From Apus apus (taxonomy: Eukaryota > Chordata > Aves > Apodiformes > Apodidae), in assembly GCF_020740795.1 (NCBI RefSeq), contig NC_067285.1, positions 34,977,318 to 35,041,317 of the forward strand: a stretch of DNA of 64,000 bases. The letters are read 5' to 3'. The notes below the pieces were generated by a model. The model saw only the letters and a list, made by a program, of their open reading frames with translations. It did not search any database and was not told the DNA's origin. Shown here one piece after another: positions 1-28,300 of the stretch (positions within the stretch are counted from its first letter, which is position 1; each line of letters begins with the position of its first letter). The translations under genes were made by a program, and so were the position numbers.

Positions 1-1924
1 CAAGGAACCACGAGCACTCTGAGCTGCAAGCCAAGCTTCCAGTTTCACACAGTGCAGTACAGATGTTGCAAAGGTTTAAGTAACTTCTAGTACAAACGTG
101 TTACTACCAATCCAGAAAAAATAAAAGCTCTGGCAACACCACATTCTGATGGTCAAACTGTCCTGCCACCACTTGAGCAGTAAGTATAAACAACAGCATT
201 GCCTTCCAAACCACAGTGTCCTGGTTCAAGTATAACGAAGCACTCGTTTTAATAACAAAAACCCCACGTTTATTCAGCTTACAAGCTAGAGGGAACAAGG
301 ATATTTTAACATCAACAGTCACTCTCCATCAAGCTTTTGTTTCAGAAGTTGCTGTTACATCATGGAGGAAACCACAGCACAGAAGGGACCTTCTCCCCCT
401 TCAGGACCAACTTCACACCACTGGGATCAGCAAGCACGAAGGCAACAAGGTTCCCTTGGGAGGAATAAAAGCTCCTACTGTACACAGTTCCTGTCCACAC
501 CCCAAATTCCAGTTTGGTACTCCTGGCAGTAAAAAACCCAGACCTTTTTGTGGTCTTAAAAAAACAGAGTTTCATGCTGATGAATTTCCCAGCTGCTCAG
601 CTCTGGCCTGGGTGAGGTACATAGAGAAATATTCATCACACATTTTTATTTTCAGATAGGCAAGAAGAATGTAGAGCATGAAATGACAATAACTCTGGTT
701 TGAATAGAAAAGACCTCCGGGTTTTCCACAGGTGTAGCCTGAAGCTTCAAGTGCTCTTAAGTTTATTGCAACAATCTGATACTGCAGAGAGACCAGCCTG
801 GCTGAAGGGACTGATGTTCAAACACTGTGTTACTTCCTCCATGGATTAACAGAGATGTAATTCGACTAGTTGAAACCCTATGTAAAACAATGGGCACAGC
901 ATGCTAAACCAATTAGCTAAAGCTAGCATAAAAATTAATTGCAATGCCATTCTAAGTAGTAGATGATGCATGGCTTTCTTTTCCTTTTTGTCTACAAGAC
1001 ACATGCAGACTGACTGTGATTCTCTCATGTTAGAGCAAGCACTTTAAGGATATGCCTTCTTTTAAAAAAGCCAAGACAAGTAGTAGAAAATGCATTTTAT
1101 TTCTATGGAAAAGGCTACATTTAGATTTGTAAAGGTCTGTAATAGTGTTATGTTGCCCACATGTCAAAAAATCAGGTGTGAATAGCAACAAAACGGTTAC
1201 ATATTTTTTCTACAAAGCAGTGCAATTAGTTCACATTGCAATAAAATTAAGTCAAGTATGCAACAGAATCCAAACCAAGTGTTTCACCATCATCAGCATA
1301 CAAAGAAATACAGTGCAAAGATTATTTTAGGTTTTAAGAAATCTGCAGTCAGTCTTTAGAATATCCTGTTGGGTGGGATACTCCAATTATTTTCATCACT
1401 AGCAGTTGTATCTTGTCAATACTGTGCACAAGGAAGTCAGTCTAACATGAAATGACTTATGTGGTAAATAAAATATTTAGTCTATACCATAAAATAAAAA
1501 ACAACAACCAAACAAATTAGGTAAGTGAACTAACAAAATGAAATCTGAACACACTTATGAAACAGACAACATACTTCAAAGGACACACATACAGTATTCA
1601 TCACATAAAAACAAACTACTTTTTTCCAGCAAAAAATATTTTGGTTGCTTTACAACTGCATTATGGGTCTTGTAGTCTGAAGATGCATGTGTCCAACTCC
1701 TAAAAACCATAATAAATGTCTTCTGCAAAGCACAGAAAGAGAATCAATATTCTCATCACAGTCAAAAGGTTATTTTTCAGAAGTTTATTCGCCCTTGCTC
1801 CAGAAACACACTTACATGGGTGAAAACAATTTCAAGGGACATTATGACACACTGGAACAGGAACTGTGCTCTGGCTGCTTTTGAGTTTACAGTACTTGTG
1901 GTATTTGAGGAAGTCTTCACAAGT
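1..1924 (-). other. UBE2D1: UBE2D1 3' UTR and downstream flank
   Basis: AT-rich sequence after the UBE2D1 stop codon with no supportable gene. Minus-strand AATAAA hexamers lie at 1789-1784, 1101-1096, 650-645 and 274-269, so the 3' UTR could end at any of several places. The sequence alone cannot say which site is used or whether the transcript runs off the window. Short open frames on both strands here lack family features. Confidence 0.55.
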
Positions 1925-17752
<15,828 letters not shown>

Positions 17753-17834
17753 GGGAGCGAGGGGCGAGCAGGCAACGGCATCGGGCTCGCATGGGAGGGG
17801 GGGGGGCGGAGGACGGGCGGCCGCGGCTGCGACG

Positions 17835-17844
17835 GCGCATGCGC
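17835..17844. promoter_or_regulatory. NRF1 consensus site
   Basis: GCGCATGCGC is the palindromic core of the NRF1 motif. It sits upstream of UBE2D1 in the divergent promoter shared with CISD1, a mitochondrial protein gene. Activity is inferred from the motif only. Confidence 0.6.
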
Positions 17845-17871
17845 GGTGCGGGGTGCCGGGCTGCGGGTGCG

Positions 17872-17883
17872 TGCGCCTGCGCA
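17872..17883. promoter_or_regulatory. NRF1-like site
   Basis: TGCGCCTGCGCA differs from the NRF1 consensus at one central base and lies 28 bp from the perfect site. Paired sites of this kind are common in CpG-island promoters. Confidence 0.45.
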
Positions 17884-18029
17884 GCCGCCGCGCCGGGCGG
17901 TGGCCGTGCCGTGCCGTGCCGTGCCCGGGGGGAGCCGCGGCGCTGCTGCCCCCTGGCCGCCCGGAGGAGGCAGCGTCCCCGCCCAGCCGCGCCGGGAGCG
18001 GCCCCCGCCGTCACAGAGCCCAGCGGGGC

Positions 18030-18252
18030 GGGCTGGGAGGGACCTGCCGGGCGTCATCCCGTTCCAAACGCTTCCCGGCCGGTTGTCCCGGCACGGGCAG
18101 GGACACCTCCCACCAGCCCAGGCTGCTCCAAGCCCCATCCAGCCTGCCCTTCAACACTGCCAGGGATGGGGCAGCCACAGCTTCTCTGGGCAACCTGGTC
18201 CAGTTCCTCACCACCCTCACAGGGAAGAATTTCCTCCTCATGTCTCACCTAA
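18030..18252 (-). mobile_element. CR1 LINE fragment A (3' end)
   Basis: Plus-strand landmarks read in order: GGGAGGGACCTGCC, GGGCAGGGACACCTCCCACC, GATGGGGCAGCCACAGCTTC and AGGGAAGAATTTCCTCC, which is the reverse complement of a CR1 3' region. The terminal part has drifted to high GC, matching the promoter around it. It belongs to the same subfamily as the copy at 61455-61706, which is in the opposite orientation. Confidence 0.88.
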
Positions 18253-18663
18253 ATTAGAATCACAGGATCAATCCCAGGGGTTGGAAGGGACCTGGAAAGA
18301 TCACCCAGCCCAACCCCCCTGCCAGAGCAGGGGCACCCAGAGCACATCACACAGGAACGTGTCCAGGGGGGTTTGAATGTCTCCAGAGAAGGAGACTCCA
18401 CAGCCTCTCTGGGCAGCCTGTCCCAGGGCTCTGTCACTCTCACAGGAAAGAAGTTCTTCCTGATATTCACATGGAACCTCCTCTGCTCCAGTTTGCACCC
18501 ACTGCCCCTTGTCCTGTCCCTGGACATCACTGAACAAAGCCTGGCTCTGTCCTCCTGACACTCACCCTGAACATATTTGTAAACACTGATGAGGTCGCCC
18601 CTCAGCCTCCTCTTCTCCAAGCTCAAGAGACCCAGCTCCCTCAGCCTTTCCTCATCAGGGAGA
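18253..18663 (-). mobile_element. CR1 LINE fragment B
   Basis: The reverse complement of a CR1 3' end, including the last part of ORF2 (minus-strand peptide [18 protein letters not shown]). It is of a different subfamily from fragment A and nearly identical to fragment C, which it abuts. It is truncated at its 5' end exactly where the 3' tail of fragment C begins. Confidence 0.9.
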
Positions 18664-19180
18664 TCATAGAATCATAGAATCCTAGGGGTTGGAAGGCACC
18701 TCAAAAGACCATCCAGTCCAACCCCCCTGCCAGAGCAGGGTCACCCAGAGCACATCACACAGGAACGTGTCCAGGGGGGGTTGAATGTCTCCAGAGAAGG
18801 AGACTCCACAGCCTCTCTGGGCAGCCTGGCCCAGGGCTCTGTCACAGAAAGAAGTTCTTTCTGATATTCACCTTGAACCTCCTATGCTCCAATTTGATCC
18901 CATTGCCCCTTGTCCTATCTCTGGTCATCACTGAACAAAGCCTGGCTCTGTCCTCCTGACACTCACCCTGAACATATTTGTAAACACTGATGAGGTCGCC
19001 CCTCAGTCTCCTCTTCTCCCAGCTCAAGAGACCCAGCTCCCTCAGCCTTTCCTCATCAGGGAGATGTTCCACTCCCTCCATCATCCCTGTGGCTCTGCCC
19101 TGGACTCTCTCCAGCAGTTCCCTGTCCTTCTGGAGCTGAGGGGCCCAGAGCAGGACACACCACTCCAGACGCGGCCTCCC
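18664..19180 (-). mobile_element. CR1 LINE fragment C, with end of reverse-transcriptase ORF
   Basis: Starts with the diagnostic tail TCATAGAATCATAGAATCC. It then runs back through the 3' UTR into the ORF2 C-terminus; minus-strand peptides include [15 protein letters not shown] and [19 protein letters not shown]. It is truncated at the 5' end and not autonomous. It lies directly against the CISD1 promoter. Relative to fragment B it lacks about ten bases near 18845. Confidence 0.92.
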
Positions 19181-19221
19181 CCCAGGCCGTGCCCTCGGGA
19201 GGCGGGCGGGAGGCGGGCCCC

Positions 19222-19233
19222 GCCGCCATTTTG
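19222..19233 (+). promoter_or_regulatory. YY1-type site GCCGCCATTTTG
   Basis: Matches the promoter-proximal YY1 consensus (GCCGCCATnTT) and lies 62 bp upstream of the CISD1 ATG, where such sites often mark the transcription start. The assignment is from the motif only. Confidence 0.5.
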
Positions 19234-19294
19234 TGGGCGGCGCGGGCGGCAGGCGGGGCTTGCGGGTGCCCTCTGCGGCGTCGGAGCGGGAGCC

Positions 19295-19325
19295 ATGGGG
19301 CTGGGGCAGAACGGCGCCGTGCGGG
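19295..19325 (+). CDS. CISD1: CISD1 coding exon 1 (residues 1-10 plus 1 nt)
   Basis: Encodes [10 protein letters not shown] plus the first base of Val11, with a GTAGGG donor. The length matches the human N-terminal exon although the sequence differs. The ATG lies in a CpG-rich segment. Confidence 0.9.
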
Positions 19326-22300
19326 GTAGGGGCGGGACCGGGTGCGGACGCGGGAGGGTTTGGCGGTGCCCGCCGCGCAGCCCGCACACGCCGGCGGGGG
19401 CGGAGGTGGCGGGGGCGGTGTGGGAGGTCGCGCGGCCCTGTTGCCCCCCACACACACACACACAAAATGGCCGCCCCCCTTGGGGGAGACGCAGGCGCTT
19501 CTGAGGCCGGGGGGAGGCCGGTGTCGGTGAAATCTCGCCTGGGTAGCTGGGCAGGGCGAGGGGCTGCGGCCCCCAGGGACTCCCCCCCGGCCCCCAGGGA
19601 CTCCCCCCCGGCCCCCCGCGACAGGCTCTGGCCTCCCGACCCTTCCCCTCAGGAGCCGCAGCCCTGTGTGGTGGGAACGGCCCCTTCCCGGCCCCGCCGT
19701 TGGCTTTGCCTCCCTTTCCCACCTGCCGCTTAACTTCGTAGGAACCCGTGCGTCTCTATTTTATTTATTTATTATTATTATTAACTTCTCCTCCAGGCCC
19801 TGGTGACACTCGTGCACTGAGTGACCTCAACCGCCAGCTGTGTTGCTTTAAGTTGCTGTTGGGCAGGATTGATGGGGGGGGGGGGGGTCGGGGGGGCTGG
19901 GTTGGATGGAGTAGAGATCCGAATTGTTGGGATTTCCTCTCAAAAAAAAACAAACCCGAGCTTCCTCCTGCGCGGCTCTGGGTTCCAGTTGCAAAGCTGC
20001 TCGTGGTTTATGCCCTTAAATCGGTGAGCTCCATCCAGATAAGTTGGTTTGTTGTTTTTTTTTTTGGGTACGCTGCTGGTGCAGAGGGTGTTAGCTGTAG
20101 TCTGAAATGGGTTCTAGTGGTGGAAGGCTGTGCTTATTAAAATAATCCCACCAAAGCCCCGAGGGTGACTTGCTAATAGCTTACAGCCAGGTTGCATTCC
20201 CAAAGGCAGCTTGCTGTCACTTAGAAGAACTGGAGCAGTTCCTATGTGCTTGGAATCGAGAGGAGAACTCAGTTCGTGGGGGAGGGAGAGGAACATGCTC
20301 CTAATCTAACTGAAAATATCCTCTTTATCCTGGGAAAGCAGGGAGGCAGCTGATCAGAGCAGTCTGGAGAGTGCTTTGTTTAGGAGGAGGTGGCACAGGG
20401 TTAATGTGATCTCTGTCAAGATTAGCCTTGATCACTGCCTGGCTGGTCACAGATCTGTCTTCAGGGCTTGGGGGTGGATTAATTTTGGAAATCATACTAA
20501 TGCCAGTTTCCTTAGAGAAGAAGGGACACCAGAAACTTCCTGTATTTTCCTGGGATTTAATTCCTGGCAGGAAGTGGAGAGTTAATTGCTTCTGCATACC
20601 CTTTAGAGGGCAGTGAATAGCACAGCTAGTGCTTTTTGTTTTGAGTGGTGTGGTTGTTTGCAGGTGTGACCCCACACTGACCCCAGACCTGGTCACAGTG
20701 ACTTGTCTTCTGCTGCTTAGTGGCCAGGTCCAACAATCCTCTTCCCTCAGGTGACCTCTTCACCTTGTGGTTTCAGTTAAGTTAAGCCTGTCAGTCATGA
20801 TCCCATTTCTTGTGGATGCTGCTAAGTGATAGGTGTGACTTTATCTGCTGGACTGGCTTTTACTATTAGGCTTTGGGTGCAGCCAGTTGTGCTGGATGAC
20901 TCCTCAGTGCCCAAGCAAGGCCTGCAGAAAGGTGGCCTTTCCTTGTGGGCAGTGACTGGACTGTCATAAACAACTCTTGGACAATAGTAGCCTCTACATT
21001 GGCAGCAAAAGGAGGAGAACAATGGTTGAAAGTTAAAAGTGCTTCTGAAGACAAAACAATACAGATTTTTATGTCTGGAGTTACTACTCCTCTGTAGCTG
21101 ACTTTCAAATAACATTAACGTTTTTTTAAGCAGCAGAGGTAACTTGAAAATGGCCTTAGGACTGTCTTGGACTGATGTAAATTGATATGTGTGGTAAGGA
21201 GGACCGTGTGCTTCAGGGAGAGCCAAGACCATCTTGATTTCTTCATGCACTTGGCAGTGCAGAGGGTACATGTGTGTTCTTCCTGCAGTGAAAATCAGTC
21301 TGAGCTCTCTGGTAGATCCCAAAAGTACCTTTGTAGCCTAGATCTGGAAACATCCAGACCAATTTTGTAGCTGTTCAAGGAAGAGAGAGGAAGAGAAACT
21401 TTGTGGTCCAAAACTGTTGTTTGTTAGGATCTGTCCAAAGAATATAAAAGAAAATTAGTTCCTCCCAACAGCTTGTTGCTGTTTTCATCTTCTGATTTTT
21501 GTTTTTGTTTACTTCTGTGCCCTGCCTCCTCTCCTGGGATTGCATTCCTTGGACTTCTGTTTCCATCTCTTTTCCCTTCTCTCCTTTGTGTGTTCATTTT
21601 TCTGGAGTTTTAGCCAGACCTTTTCCGTTGTTCAGTCATTAGGACATCAAAACCATTTTTCTGCTGTGTTACACAGGCCTGTAGAGTCTTGCCCTGTAAC
21701 TTTGTGTTTTGGTATTGTACCAAAACTGAGGCTTATTTAATAATCACACAGAAGTCACTTTTAGTGTTTTTATCATAAAAAGAAATAACCCCTTGACATT
21801 CCACATCAGTGTCACACTATTTACAGACGTGCATGACCTTAAGAGTTTGGCAGGACACTGCTGAACTGGCACCAGAGGCTGCTGGAAACAGGGTGTAAAG
21901 TATTCAGAAAAAAACTTATGAAAGGTGTTTTCCCTCCAGCTACAGTTTTATGGTTAACTTAGTTTGAAAGATGAAATGGGCATTGCACCTTTTCCACACC
22001 TGTGTGTGAAACAAAGCAGTTGCCATCAAAACTTTTAGTACCTCTGAAGCCTTGCAGGAGGGTATGTCATCGAGAGAGAGCCCGTTTGTCAAATCCAAAG
22101 AGCTGTCACAAATTTACATGATGTCCATTAAGGCAATGCCGAAATTTAACCAACAACCTGCTTTAAATGCTTGGATTTCTTGTATTATTGATTGATACAA
22201 TTTTCCACCCTGATACGGCTCCAGGGAAGTGCTGGAAAAAAGCTAATACAGTAAAAAAGACACTGATCTAGTGTAAGAAAAAAAAATGTGTTGACCTGTT

Positions 22301-25300
22301 TTTATGTACACAGTCTGCCTGTGTGTGTATTGGATGGATCTGACCCTTGGGAGAAGAAGCAGAGGGTCACTGAAACAGGAGATGACAATTATTTGGATGG
22401 GCTGTGTGTGATTCTGTGGCAGGTGGCCTGAGGGATGCTCAGGGGGATCTGGGTTAGCTGCAGATGTCTAGAGCAGCTCTTCCAAATGTGCTGCAAGAAC
22501 TTGAGTACAGACTTCCCTGCCAGTGCTGTGAGTTGTTGTGTTGGGTTTTTTTTATCCTCAGAATCTTTTTCTCTGCTGGTTTGTTAAGCTGACCTGGACT
22601 TTTGGATAGGTACAGTAGAAGATCAGCTTCCTCAAGGTGCAGCACTTTAAAGGGTGGTTCAGTGCCTGTGATTTAAGCTGTGGTTGTTCTTTGGGTTGCT
22701 TTGGGCTGTTGTGCTAAATCAAAGCAGATTTTCATAGAATCCCTTAAATTCATCTCCTTTTTTGACCTATTAATGTATTACTCTGGCTAGTTTGTAATGG
22801 GGAGATAAAGAGGTGAGAACTTGCTGGATTCACATAAAACACTGAGTTCACAACAGGTTCTCTGGGGTTTTTATTGTTGTAAGGAGCTTGGGGTCAGGAA
22901 AATTGTTTGATGCTAAAGATGGTTTTCTGTATCCTAGTATTACCCTGTTGTAACAAGGAGGCTTTGTCCCTCTTTTGCAGAGGAGGTCTCAGTGTATATT
23001 GGTCTCTTCTGCTTAATTTCCTAAGAAAATGAACTCTGAAGGCTTTTTGCATCTTTTAACCCTTTAATAAGACCCTAAAGGTCTAAACCCTAAAGACCCT
23101 AAAGCCCTACAGGGCTGCAGACATGGAATAAATATTTGTCTAATTCCACATAATGCTACATCCAGGCCCTGGTGGATCACATAGGGCTTGTGAGCTAACA
23201 CAATGTTTTAACTGAGGAAAGGCCTTAGTATGGATTTCAGAAAAGGCTGTGGGACAGGGCAGAAAGCTTGGATCCTTTCAGAGCAAGCTCATGGTGGCAG
23301 TGCAGGCAGGCAGCTGTGGAAAGCAGCAAGAATTGATAAAGGCTTTTTGTTTCTTCTTGTCCTTGAATGTAGTAGTGTCTCTTGCCCCAGAGATGCCATG
23401 TGGCTTGGGGGTCTTTCAAATCCAATGCAGAGATCAAAGGGCAAGACAGAAATAGCCAACTGGAGACTGGTTTAGTTTTCTTAAATTGTGTAAATGTGCT
23501 AAAACTTACATTCCTGTTTGATTTGTCTCTAGAGTCAGCCAAGCTCAGTATGTACACGTTAGGAGTACATGTGTGAGTTGAAGTACTGGGTTAAAAACAA
23601 AAAAGCAGCAGCTGCCTCCAGCTCTGAGAGAAGCAGCCAGGGCTGTTGCTGCAACCAGAACCTTTGGGCCAAAGTCCAGCATATTTTCATGAGGCAGAGA
23701 AGAAACAATAGAGCCACAAAAAAGTAGGAAGACTCCTTGCAGAAAAGGAAATTATATCAACTGTGTGAGACAGATGTGAGAAGATTTTAAAGGTATCCGA
23801 GGTGTGGGAAAGTGAGGATGGGAGGTGGGGGAGAGAGGATTTTTCTAGTGGAAGCTCTTTCAGAGGGTCAAGACCTAGTCCAGTTAAACTTGTGCTGTTA
23901 TTCTTAAATATAATATTTTACTTCCATACTCTTCCCAGTAGCCCAGGTGTTTAATCTAAGCTGGCTTTTGTTATTCCCTGAAGTGGTGGTATGTTCAATA
24001 TTTTCCTCGTTGCCAAACCACCTGTTACCATTCTTAGTTGTAAGATGCATTATATTAAAAGCTACTTGTCCCCATACCTTGGAGGGGTCCTGCTTGGGTT
24101 GTTGATGCTAACTGTTCTTCAGTGACCTTCCTGCAGCTGAAACAAAAGAACAAGGTTGAGGTATTTTGCTGCTACGGGGTGTACTTACAGCTGGTTTAAT
24201 GTGCTGAACTTGGAAGTGCTGCCCATGTTGATATCACAGGTTCCCAAATAAAGGGTTAAAAAAAGCCCCCAAACCCTGCCAAGTTAACCCACAGCCATGT
24301 GTTAGAAGGGGTTAGGGTGAGGGAGAACTCTGACCAGTAGAAAGGAGCTAGTTAACTGGATGAGTGCCAAAAGAAAATGTTCCTAAGTACTGTTCTTCCT
24401 CCACAGAACAAAAAGGGCTGTTGGGAAGTAGAGGTGTTGCCACCAGCATGAAGACATTTTTGCTAGGGAGTAGTTTTAATAGAATGTTTTGGTCAAAACC
24501 TGACAGTCTGTTTTTTCTTTTTCTTTTATTCCAGTTGAATGGATTGCTGCAGTCTCCTTAGCTGCTGGAGCAGCTGCTGTTGGGTACCTAGCTTACAAAA
24601 AATTTCTCTCGAAAGACAAGTGCTGCAAGGCAGTGGTGAATCCCCATATCCAGAAGGATAACCCCAAGGTAGTCCATGCATTTGATATGGAAGACCTGGG
24701 AGACAAGGCTGTCTACTGTCGTTGTTGGAGATCTAAGAAGGTAAGATGGTCCAGTTTCATTCATCTGCATGCATCTTTCAACTCAAACTCCTTCATTTAG
24801 AGTAATCTGACTTGATGTAAACTATTCTGCAGAGGGATGTAGCAGTGTTGGAATCCATAAAACTGTAGATTTATGCTGCCATTCAGAGTAAAGCCTGCAG
24901 ATCAGGGCTAATACTGAACAGCAGGTTTCTGTAGCTGTGAAGAAGCAGATCCCTTGAAAGGAGAGCTGCTGGTATGGAGCAATCACAGTCATGAATGACA
25001 GGTACTGTGTTGTGTGCTGCCTTGGCTAATACTGAGGCTTAGCCACAATTACTGGTCTGTTGGCAAGTAAAGGAGAGCTTGGGAACCACAGTTTGAGATG
25101 AGCTTCAATGCATTTTACTGGAGGAAGTTGGAAACTTAAGTCAGAAACTCTCTTGCTAACTAGTTCATGGTGTTAGTAACACAAATTGATTGAGGAGCCT
25201 CTTGGTACACCAGAGGTGGTGTCAAATTGTCACTGGCTATGTCTGAGCCCATCATTAAATCTTGTGGACAGGGTGAATGCAGAATTGTTTTGGGAAGAGC

Positions 25301-28300
25301 CTGACTAGTGCACAGGGTTTTAGGGTGGTGCTGCTGTTCTGTCCTGAATTTATGGCTGTAGTACTGCTGTGTACTGTAAATAGTTGCCTTTTGCCACATA
25401 AATGAGTACAGCAGTGAATAGTTTCCCATGGTGATGGAGGTCATCTCAAAAGAAGCCCTTGTGCTTAAAAGCTTTTGAAGAATCTAGACAAATGGACTTA
25501 ATGCATTAGTGCCTTAGCAACTCAGAATAGTTATATGGGTGATCCTAAAGTAAAGCCAGTGAAATCATGATGGGATGCTTTAGGCCTCTGTTTTTGAACA
25601 GTTAAAGAGTCTGACGTAGACACTGGTCCAAATTCCTTGAGCATGAAGTGGGGTTGCCTCAGTTGCCTAAATTGAGTGGTAAGCATGATGCCTAGCCTTT
25701 CAGTAACCCCAAGTACAGATTTAAATCTGAGGTAGAGATGTATGACATCTGATGTAGCCCAGTTCCATAGAATTTATCTGTAGTGATAGTTCTGGGATCT
25801 GTAGTTAAGAGAGAGTGCGTTGCACTGGTAGCCCTTTCCATTTACTACTGGCACACATTTAGAAGCCTTTTCAGAAGTCAGGGTGCTAACATGTGGGGAC
25901 TGGAATAATACAAACCTTCAGAGCCAGGTAAGTGAGGCCAACGGCCTTGAGATCTAGTTATCCCTCCATCAGTGACCTGAACACTGGACTTCTCCAGCCT
26001 CAGGCACAGGGCTAATTGGGCCACACTCTGCACTTTTCCTGGTGCTGTAACTTCTGGTTCTTGCGCTTGTCAGATCTGACATTATTACCTTGCAGGTGAA
26101 AATAACTCAGGAAGTTACATATTTGTAGCTGTATTAGGCTTAACACTAGAACTACTGAGGATTAAACAGCATCAGGACTTGATTCTGCAATAGTCCCATG
26201 GAGGTGGGCTTGTCTTCTCTGCTCTGTTCGGAGTCTGAACTGAAAAGCAGGATTCCCTGCTCCCCCCACCATTGCCAGGGTGTGTTCCCTGGGCTCAGTT
26301 ACACATGGAGTGGTCATACAGCAGGGCAGTGTGTACCTTGGCATGCAGTGCTGGTGGCTGGGCAGCATGCAGGTATCCTGCACGTGTAGCACCACTGCCT
26401 CCAACTCTTTGTGCTAAGTCTCAACTGACAGCCAGAATCCAGCCTTGGAAGCTGCTGCAAGGGCCACAGCTTCAGAAAAGAAGAGGGAGGAGGAAGGCAG
26501 CTCTAAGAATCTGAACTTTGTCTTAATATTTGAATTTGGTTTTGCCTCAGGTTGCAAAAGTGTAGGCATCTCCTTCAGTGCTTCTGCCAAAAAACCCCAA
26601 ACTGAAATCCTAACTTGAACCCTAGTGTGTATTTGTACTTTCTGCTTCCTACTCTGTATTCCAAGCAGAAATGGAAGAGAGTGGCTAATTTCAGTGGCTT
26701 CATTGCAGTTCCTGCCAACATTGTAGCTATTGTTTGATACTGTCTTTTTTGTGTGAAATAAAAATCTTAAGAAGTGGGTTTTGGCAGATACCAGAGCAGT
26801 GTTGTCAGTTCAGGCACGTGCTCTCCTACCAAGTTAGAGCTCTGGAATCACACACTAAAAGGAAGTGGATGAGGCTACTTTATAGTGAGTCCCTTATTAG
26901 AGCTCCGATCTGGAACGTCTTGTAAAGGCATGAATGAGGCCAGTGGAAAATGTTGAAAGCATTTATTTTCTTTTACTGATGCTTAATCATGAGTATTTTA
27001 ATCAGCATGTTTAAGAGATGTGAGTTTCCAATTTTGCTGCCTTCCTCTTGCCTTGACTGATCTTGGATGGTGGGTAGTATGATCTTTAAGATGGTTGGTG
27101 TGCTTCTCCTCGTGTTCAGTTATTGCCAAGCAGCAATAAAATACAGACATTCTTCATCATTCTCACATGCTTGTCCTCTTTGGAAGTGGTTAGCTAGCAT
27201 TATCTGTTTCTTACAGTTCTCAAACTAAGATGCTGTTAACGTTCTTGTGATGGCAAGATGGTAGAATGGGTGTGCTTCCAATGCAGGGAATTACAATAAC
27301 TTCAAAAGCAGTAACCACCTGCTGTGTTTTTTAAAGTGGTGTATGAGCATCTTAATTCCAGGTTAGAAGAAGTGTCCTCTTGTGTGACTGCGTGGGCATT
27401 TCCCATCAGGTTTAGGCAAGATGCTGTTGATAGCATCAGTAACATTATGGACCATAGGATTCTGCTGTGTGCACTGCCAGTGTGCATGCTCTGCAGCTGG
27501 TGTTCCTCCTGTGCAGGGAATAACAAAACAGCTGGACTATACCAAGGTGTTTTGGGGTCACTCTTGATGAGCAGCATTAGATTCAGTTGTTTTTTTTCTG
27601 AAACGGGATACTTCAGAGGCTTGTGCTGGCCAAAGTCTTGGTGGAATACACCTGTTTAGAAAAAAGTGGCATCTTCAAATAAGTCTGCCTTGGGATGTAA
27701 TGATCTGTCACAGTAGGTGGTAGGTGGTTCTTTAAATGGCCCTTTCCTATTGTGCTCTGCAGGCACTTCTTAGCACTGCTTGTCAAGTTCTGTGGAAAAA
27801 GCCAGTGTTCAAATTTACCAGTATAGAGGCAAGATTTTTGTCTTAAAACCAAAGCTGTAATTAAGCTAATGTTAGAACATTTGTGTTTCTTAATTTTCTG
27901 CATTTTTACATGTGTGAGCTGGGGGTAAAAAATAATTCCCTCTCTTCCACAATGACCTGCAACCTCTGTGTCTTGCAGAGAAGTATTAGGCTTAGACCCA
28001 GGCTGTGGGTCAAGGAGTACTGCTGCAGAACGTCAGGAGAAACAGTGGTAGAGAAGCTAAACCTGTTCACTGTCAAGGGAAATAAGCTGAGCTGTCCAGA
28101 TCACTGCACAGTTCCCTCAGGGTGTGAGCTTTGGTTGCTATTGCTAGCCTGCTTTAACTTAATCAAGGATGAACATGTTGTATCCGGCCCAGGATCCATC
28201 TATTCAGAGTCTAGCCTTCAAGGTGACCAGGTGGGTGCTCTGGAAAAGTGGTAGTGGTTTGGTCTTCTGTTGTTTTGGGTTTTTTCTCTGAGAAGCTCAG

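Larger units (their letters stand above)
19181..19500. promoter_or_regulatory. CISD1: CpG-rich promoter and 5' region of CISD1
   Basis: GC-boxes (GGCGGG repeated) and dense CpG begin exactly where CR1 fragment C ends and continue into intron 1. No TATA box is visible. A YY1-type motif lies about 70 bp before the start codon. Confidence 0.75.
19326..24534 (+). other. CISD1: CISD1 intron 1
   Basis: A 5.2-kb intron. Its first kilobase is GC-rich with a G14 run (19874-19887) and a 21-bp tandem duplication (19568-19609). The rest is AT-rich with no gene or clear mobile element. Confidence 0.85.

Noticed and set aside
18842-19465. 207-codon minus-strand open frame spanning CR1 and the CISD1 promoter
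   Set aside because: The recognisable part is the C-terminal end of CR1 ORF2 from a 5'-truncated copy; the rest is GC-rich promoter read in the wrong direction.
22731-22745. CATAGAATCCCTTAAA considered as a CR1 tail
   Set aside because: Only about ten bases match and no CR1 body follows on either side.
26755-26765. AATAAA-type motif considered as a CISD1 polyadenylation site
   Set aside because: It lies in intron 2, before the last coding exon, which carries Cys83 and His87. The same applies to the motif near 28810.
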